Below are positions 58,335-64,000 of a stretch of DNA of 64,000 nt, piece by piece. The translations under genes and the position numbers were made by a program. Source of the stretch: Tribonema minus (lineage: Eukaryota > Sar > Xanthophyceae > Tribonematales > Tribonemataceae). The DNA lies in assembly GCA_017506865.1 (NCBI GenBank), contig JAFCMP010000539.1, positions 372,001 to 436,000 on the forward strand, written 5' to 3'. Every line of letters begins with the position of its first letter. Position 1 is the stretch's first letter. The notes under the pieces are model-generated. The model made no database searches. It worked only from the letters and a program-made list of their open reading frames with translations, and was not told the DNA's origin.

Positions 58335-59029
58335 GCTGCCAGTCGATCCTGATCACAGCGGACGTAACGGTTGGAAAAGCGGCGCAATACTATTAGTTGG
58401 ACGCAGACGCAGCAGAGCCTCACAACGGTTGCCGAAAGACCCCAGAGCACAGACACTAGGTAATTTCCAACAACATCATCAAGGTTGCGAACGGACGAGC
58501 AGCTCTTTGACCTGCAGCGTTGCGCACTCCCTCCAGCAGGTACTTGTTCAGAACGGCAACGGCGCATCGGATGGCCGATCCAGCCACGCTAGTGACGCCG
58601 GTAACGCACTGGATTCTGAAGTACTAGTTCCAGGCTTCGCGAACCGGTAGCCAGCTGCTTAACTGCTGCGTGTCTACAGCGTACTGGTAGGGGCCGCCGG
58701 CGCCTGCAACAGAACAGATTTTGAAGCTTCGGTTTGTGCAGAACCTTTCTAGCAGAAAGACTGTCACGCCTCTCACCTGAGAGGTCACTGCTGGCACTGG
58801 GTGTGTAGGTGTAGTAAACTCACTCCCACCCACCTCTCCTCCGCGGCGAGTACTGCGTGCCGAGGTACTACTGTGTAAGATTCTACCGCCTTCCAACTTC
58901 AACGGGCAAATTTGAACAGTCAAACGGGGGCAATTTGTGACAAGTCAATAAATAATAAAGTGGTTGTGTACATAGGAAGAGGCTCTGAGGCATTAGTATG
59001 GGCAACTGCAATCAATAATTTGGAAACAA
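58335..59029. other. Spacer between the substrate-binding-protein gene and segmental copy B
   Basis: This should contain the promoter and leader of the minus-strand gene starting at 58334. No core promoter element is evident. A minus-strand open end (YQYAVDTQQLSSWLPVREAW, stopping near 58627) is noted but unsupported. Confidence 0.4.
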
Positions 59030-60374
59030 CATGCTGGCAGGCATGTAAAACTACGGTACCAGCTGCCCTGTCCAGCAACATCGCAACATTGCATAAGCTG
59101 TGCCCTTGTAGCGCTTGTGACATACAATGCAGGATGCGGCATGCAGTGAGCTACAGACGCTTGAGAAATTAACTGCCCAGTGGTTCATAGCGGTGTGTCT
59201 GCAAAGGGCAGGTACAGGTCATCAACGTGTTCGCACAAGATCCAATCAGGTGTGCTTTGCGCATATGCAGAGATCATGCCATCAGTGACCCACATGTGGC
59301 AAGCAAATGGCGATGCCTGTGCATTGACCGTGACGGTGGCCAGCAAATAGCAAGCAAATGGCACACAGAGCCACTTGAAAGCCAACAGATTTCAACAATC
59401 CGATTGCAGTAGCTACTGACAAAGCACACAAATTGTATATTGATCACTCACGGGAGAGCTTCTGACACTGGTCGCTGCTCCCTCGCCGCCAGTGCATTCG
59501 CTGTGTGTAGCCTTTGTTGCCACAATTAAAGCCTCATTCAAGAGGTCCGACAAGTCATTGGGCTGGAACGCTTTCGGGATGACGGTACAAGCCGGCAACT
59601 CAGCGAACTTTGTTGAACCCTTCCATTTGTGCACAAAGCAGCCGCCACGATATTCTTAAGAATTCAGCTACTTGTTCGCGCATTTGCAGTGACCGTTGTG
59701 CACTGAGTGCTGCAACGGAGCCAGAGTCCCCTTCCAGGTCAGATAGTGATTCGGTTCTAGCATTGCTTCATTGAAACGTGTACGAGTGCTGGTCTATTCT
59801 ACGACTCAGATGTGGGGATGGCTGCGTAGGCCCAGACGATCTGTGAGGTGAAATCCCCCCCTGTGCGTGGCTGTTAAGGTTGGAAAGCGCCGTTGGCCCG
59901 GGCCTTTGCCCAGTATGACTGGTCGATGCCACCTCCTGCAGCGATTTGACATATGAATCGCAAAGTAAGATTATCTGTGAGCTGTCATTGGAGTGAGACA
60001 AACGTGCCATTGGTCCAGGACCTGCATGAACTTGAAGGTGGAGGTGCGTGTACTCTAGTAAGAGGACAAGTGCTTGGCAGGGCAATGCAGCGCGCCTGGT
60101 GTCGGCAGCATTGCCCACGTTTGTGTCACTCACACGCATGACATATCGCTTTCATCATACTTCTATATGCTTGAGGCAAAGTTTATGGATCAGTGCAATG
60201 GTGTTGCAAGGCTTAAGCAATTGCAACACCAACAAGAGCACCAGCGCCTGTCGTCTGTCAATGACTTCATGCCACAGATACTTCAAGTACGACATACCGG
60301 TGGGCCCTGTGATCTTGGAGACGTCCTGGTAGGTCTCAAAGCCGTCGAACTCCTGCAGCAAGAAGCGAGGAAAC

Positions 60375-60510
60375 ATGCACTTCAGTTCGCACCAACATGG
60401 GGCCGACATTCAATTTGGTCAAGTACCATTCAGCAGACTTCAGTTCGCACCAACATGGGGCCGACATTGGTCAAGTACCATTCAGCAGACTTCAATGCGC
60501 ACTAACATGG
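60375..60510. repeat. Short tandem repeat in copy B
   Basis: The unit CAGTTCGCACCAACATGGGG, followed by CCGACATT and GTCAAGTACCATTCAGCAGACTT, occurs twice in full with a third, diverged start (CAATGCGCACTAACATGGGG). The period is about 57 bp. Copy A has a single version near 48335-48380. Confidence 0.8.
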
Positions 60511-61004
60511 GGTCAGCATCTGTCAAGTGACTCAAGTACCGGCGACCATACAGCAGATGTGTGACATGCAGCTCACAGAATACCATGCGTAAACGCGTGC
60601 AGGAGCAGCATGTTGTACTGCAATTACTTCTGCCCCAGGGCGTAAACCATATGAACCATGCAAAGTACACAGCTAGAGTGCTTTGTTGCGCGCTGCCATG
60701 GTGGCACTCTTGACCTGAGTGCTCTTATGCCTCAATCGTGAGTGAATAGTGCTGGACTCATGTGCTGCAACACGCCAATGGCGATTTGCATTCTTAGCAC
60801 TGCAGTTTTGGGCCTTTCATCAGCCCCTTTTTCATGAGCTCCATGTCAGCAGCATTCATGCATACACGGCTGCAAGATCCAGTGACGATGAATCTTCTTG
60901 CAGCACACCAGTTCGTGAGAAACACAATGCGTCGCTATGTTGGTGTTTGACCTGAAACGCTGCAAAAAAACATACAAGCTGGCACATCAATTAGAGCACC
61001 TGGT

Positions 61005-61318
61005 GAGCTGCGAGGGGAGACAAGTGGTCCACACAGACCAGCTATGTGTCAATGTGCACTGTGGTGTTTACCACATTGCTGTGCTTGGCATCGGAATTGG
61101 CAATTGTAGCACCTGGTGAGCTGCGAGGGGAGACAAGTGGTCCACACAGACCAGCTATGTAGTCAATGTGCACTGTGGTGTTTACCACATTGCTGTGCTT
61201 GGCATCGGAATTGGCAATTGTAACAGGCATTATGTAGTCAAAATCTAGTCAATGTGCACTGTGGTGTTCACCACATTGCTGTGCTTGGCATCGGAATTGG
61301 CAATTGTAACAGGCAAAA
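61005..61318. repeat. 113-bp tandem repeat with a partial third copy
   Basis: GAGCTGCGAGGGGAGACAAG starts at 61005 and again at 61118, giving a 113-bp period with near identity. A third, partial unit (GTCAATGTGCACTGTGGTGT onward) follows at about 61249-61312. It has no counterpart at the matching place in copy A. Confidence 0.88.
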
Positions 61319-61816
61319 TAATGATGGCGAGGCTGCGCTCAATCACGTACCTGACGCAGCGCCACGGTGTTGTACACTGGCTGATGCTGCAGACTGCACA
61401 GGAGCCCAGAATGGCAACGAAAGAGAAAGCATGCGTGCACATGGTCAAATTCCGCACATGACAGCAGCAACACAAGATGAGGGGAGCCGGGACCAGCCTA
61501 AGCTAAGCCAATTCGTTACCAGTCAACATATGTGCTGTGCGTGCTGAGGGCCGGCAAATGTGTCAAGCACCAACATTTATCTGTGAAACCAGGTGCACAT
61601 GATGGATGGTGCGTCAACAGCGGGACTGTCGGTGATTATTTAGCAGTGCTCATTCAAAATTCATCAACTTGCAGCATACCACAACCACAGAGCAGGCTTG
61701 GGGCTCACACCAGCTCAATGCGCCAATGAGCAGGTTGCCTTATGCTTACATGTGACATGCACTGGCAGCTTCACTGATGACAACTGGTGCCAAAACGCTT
61801 TTCGAGAGGCATGCAC

Positions 61817-63435
61817 TTACTTCAGGTCCTGAAGGTAGCCAGTCTTCTTGTCGGATTGCACGGCATATGTTTCCTCTACAATGCTCTGCACGAGAGCAGG
61901 GTCAACGGCACCAAGAGTAGATCCACTTGGATAGCCATACACAGCCAAGAGGTTTAGTCGAAAATGTCAGGGTAGCCTTCACGGTGTCAGCGTTGGCTGG
62001 GTCGGCTATGAACGCCTGCCGTCGCGCATTCACAGAGCACACAGAACAGAGCAGAGCAATTTGAAACAAGTATACTATAGATGAACTTGGTTAGCAGGCT
62101 TGCTTGCACATACCGCTTCATTCCAGCAAAACACACAAGCACGTGCGCGGGTACAAATGAATGCAAGAGTCACTGCATGGTAAATTGTGTGTACAGCTTC
62201 TCACAAGGGAGCACTCGCAATCATTATGCTCCGCAAACGCTCACACACACACGCTCACACATACTCTCACGCAAGCTGACTCATATACACCTGCGCGCGC
62301 ACACCGGAGTCGCTCACACACACGCATGCGCGTGCGCACACACGCAGAGAGCCGCAGCAGCAGCGCTCAGGGAGGTGGCTGCCAGTGGCCAACACTGACA
62401 TCAGCTGACACTACCGCGTGGTGTGAGGGTGCGGAGGTTGACAACCTCGTAAAGCAATGCCAGATGCCTGATGTGCCACAGTGCTCACACTTTGTGACAC
62501 ACACATGATACATGCAGTCGCGTTTCACGTACCGCTGCCCTGCCCAAAGCGCGCACAACTCCTGTGGCCGTGTCGCCGTTGGCGTCCAGCCAGCGGCGTG
62601 TGGAGGTGATGCTGCTGCCCTGTTTTATCAGTGCGAGAGAACATCAGCCAAAGCTTTATGCGTCAAGCCGTGTCAGGGAAATGCACAGCGGTGGTGGGTG
62701 GTGACACATAGCGGGCGCGAATGTGTGTGATTCAGGGTCATCAACTATTAGTAGTACAACCTGGTAGTGCATGTATGCACAAACAATACCAGTGCGCGCA
62801 TGCATGCCCGCTGTGACACACAGCATCTACACACATGGACCCTCACACAGCTGTGCTACACTCATAACCCGAATATGCAAGCTGGCTGGAGCAGCAATCA
62901 GGGGAGAGGAGGAGCTGGCACCAAGTTCAGCAAAGACATCCCGTTTTGTGTGCTGAGAACCGGCAAACTCGTCAAGCATAAACAGGCATTTGACATGCCA
63001 GCCGCACACATACACATGGATACACACGCACTGGAAAGAGGCATACACACCAGCACTGACAATTGGACCATTTAGTACAGCAGCGGGGGGAGGCAAGCGG
63101 ACACGACCTCAGCTCAGTTCATCCGCTGATTGTGCCAAAGCCACCAATTTCAACAGACAACTGGCCAGATGTTTAAAATGCAACCAACATGCACTAATTT
63201 GCAAACCAAATGAGCTCACCTGATAAGGGTAGGTGGCATCTTCAAACCCTCCCAGCACCGTCAGGCCCTGCTGAGCCGCAGCAACGGCCTGGTACCCCCC
63301 TATCACGGTCATCCTCTGGTCTGCCGGTACGCAGTCGCAGAGTGCTGTAGTAGTGGGGCAGCCCATGTTGGTCTGGCACGGCGCGGTGGGGTTGACCAAG
63401 AGGTTGTGGCGGTTGACGCTGTTGCCCACAGGTTG
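61817..63435 (-). pseudogene. Second, 3'-half copy of the substrate-binding-protein gene with a frame defect
   Basis: Exons matching 4, 5 and 6 of the gene at 50164-58334 lie at 63435-63220, 62619-62533 and 62015-61817. Exon 4' is open and one codon longer (CPTTTALCDC against CPTSALCNC) and ends DATYPYQ before the donor. Exon 5' is 87 bp with its GTACGT donor. Exon 6' is 199 bp instead of 198: near 61955-61970 (AGGTTTAGTCGAAAATGTC) one base has been gained, which shifts the frame in the last exon. The upstream exons are beyond the window. The copy is probably a pseudogene, or encodes a protein with a different C-terminus; an assembly error is also possible. Confidence 0.72.
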
Positions 63436-64000
63436 CTGCGGCGAGACGGGCGTGCACGAGCAACACTCTGAGGTGCTGTGTGAGGTAAGTGCTGAGTGCG
63501 CAAGCTCTGCACGCATCATACAGTAGGTAGGGGCGTCAGGTGCTCTCTGCCTCACAGCACTGACGGTGCGTTTGTTGCACCCACTGCACCGAAACCGTGT
63601 CGTGCGTCGCTCTCGCTGTGGGGCAAGTGCTGCGGGATCAAGAACTGCGCGGTGGAGCCTGATGGGGCAGAGCTGTTATCACACAGCTCATGAGCGCAGT
63701 TACTGAAGCTTGCTCACGTCCGTCGTCACTCCTGGTTATGCCCAACTTCAAGAAGTTCAAGCGGCAGCAGTTGAAGGCGTGCTTCAGCATGTTACAACCT
63801 CAACTTGCACTTTAACAGCGTGTGACAGTGTGTGTGTGTTGACCAGATGTACTTTGTAGTCACACTCAGCCCTTGCACTACAGCAGCATGTCTGCCAACT
63901 GCATCATGAGCAGTGTCTGGCACCGGGTACACCCTATTTGTGCATGTAGCCGCTGCTGAACCAGGCATGGAGCCTCTGAGAAGTGCTGGGAGTGCAACTC

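Larger units (their letters stand above)
59030..64000. repeat. Segmental duplication, copy B, running off the window end
   Basis: Collinear partner of 46996-53170, on the same strand and in the same order. Similarity is near-perfect in exon-derived parts (61815-62060 against 50162-50410) and looser in flanks, with many indels. The repeat continues to the last base (CTGGGAGTGCAACTC against CTGGGAGTGCAAGTC), so the rest of the second gene copy should lie to the right. Confidence 0.85.

Noticed and set aside
58624-58760. Minus-strand tail ending LSSWLPVREAW and a stop
   Set aside because: It might be the last exon of an unseen gene, but no upstream exon or homology supports it.
1-64000. tRNA or rRNA genes
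   Set aside because: No cloverleaf with a recognisable T-loop (GTTCRANNC) and matching stems, and no rRNA core sequence, was found by eye.

Overview
This is nuclear DNA of a GC-rich, intron-dense eukaryote. Spliceosomal introns run through genes on both strands, many acceptors follow pure poly-C tracts, and short TTAGGG/CCCTAA telomere-type repeats are scattered in introns. The gene set is conserved eukaryotic genes, an intron-bearing gene of bacterial transporter type, and a protein that appears to carry a signal peptide followed by an F-containing motif. This fits a microalga, perhaps a photosynthetic stramenopile. That placement is inference; nothing in the window proves the taxon.

Layout. 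(1) 968-11256, plus strand: an extracellular glucose/sorbosone-dehydrogenase-like (HHIP-type) protein followed by two CBM6-like modules; its 5' end is missing. (2) 13616-15954, minus: a two-exon DUF2993-like lipid-binding protein. (3) 17931-19349, minus: an orphan C-terminal region of a reverse-transcriptase-type polyprotein. (4) 20293-31363, minus: a ten-exon TTC27 homologue (1052 aa). (5) 31874-43705, plus: a twelve-exon TCP11-family gene (1187 aa), head to head with TTC27 across about 510 bp. (6) 45336-45933, plus: a small EGF-like cysteine-rich gene. (7) 50164-58334, minus: a six-exon, 355-aa periplasmic-type ABC substrate-binding protein (SsuA/THI5/NMT1-like). (8) About 59030 to the window end: a diverged second copy of 46996-53170 that carries the 3' half of the same gene with a reading-frame defect.

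The most unusual feature is the structure of the introns. In the HHIP-like, TTC27 and TCP11 genes, nearly every intron carries one to six truncated, decaying copies of the adjacent exon edge together with its splice site. Upstream copies repeat the acceptor plus the exon's 5' end; downstream copies repeat the exon's 3' end plus the donor. Many break off at or beside a short AACTTCAA / TTGAAGTT motif, and others are separated by CCCTAA repeats. I count about fifty such 'exon-edge echoes'. They also continue beyond the stop codon of TTC27, so a DNA-level duplication process is more likely than a splicing or retrotransposition product. The substrate-binding-protein gene and the DUF2993 gene lack them, which gives an internal contrast.

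All exon models are joined by eye from reading phase, splice sites and family similarity. In every multi-exon model the summed exon length is a multiple of three. One junction, into exon 7 of the HHIP-like gene, cannot be made with a canonical acceptor. No RNA genes, CRISPR arrays or complete transposons were recognised.
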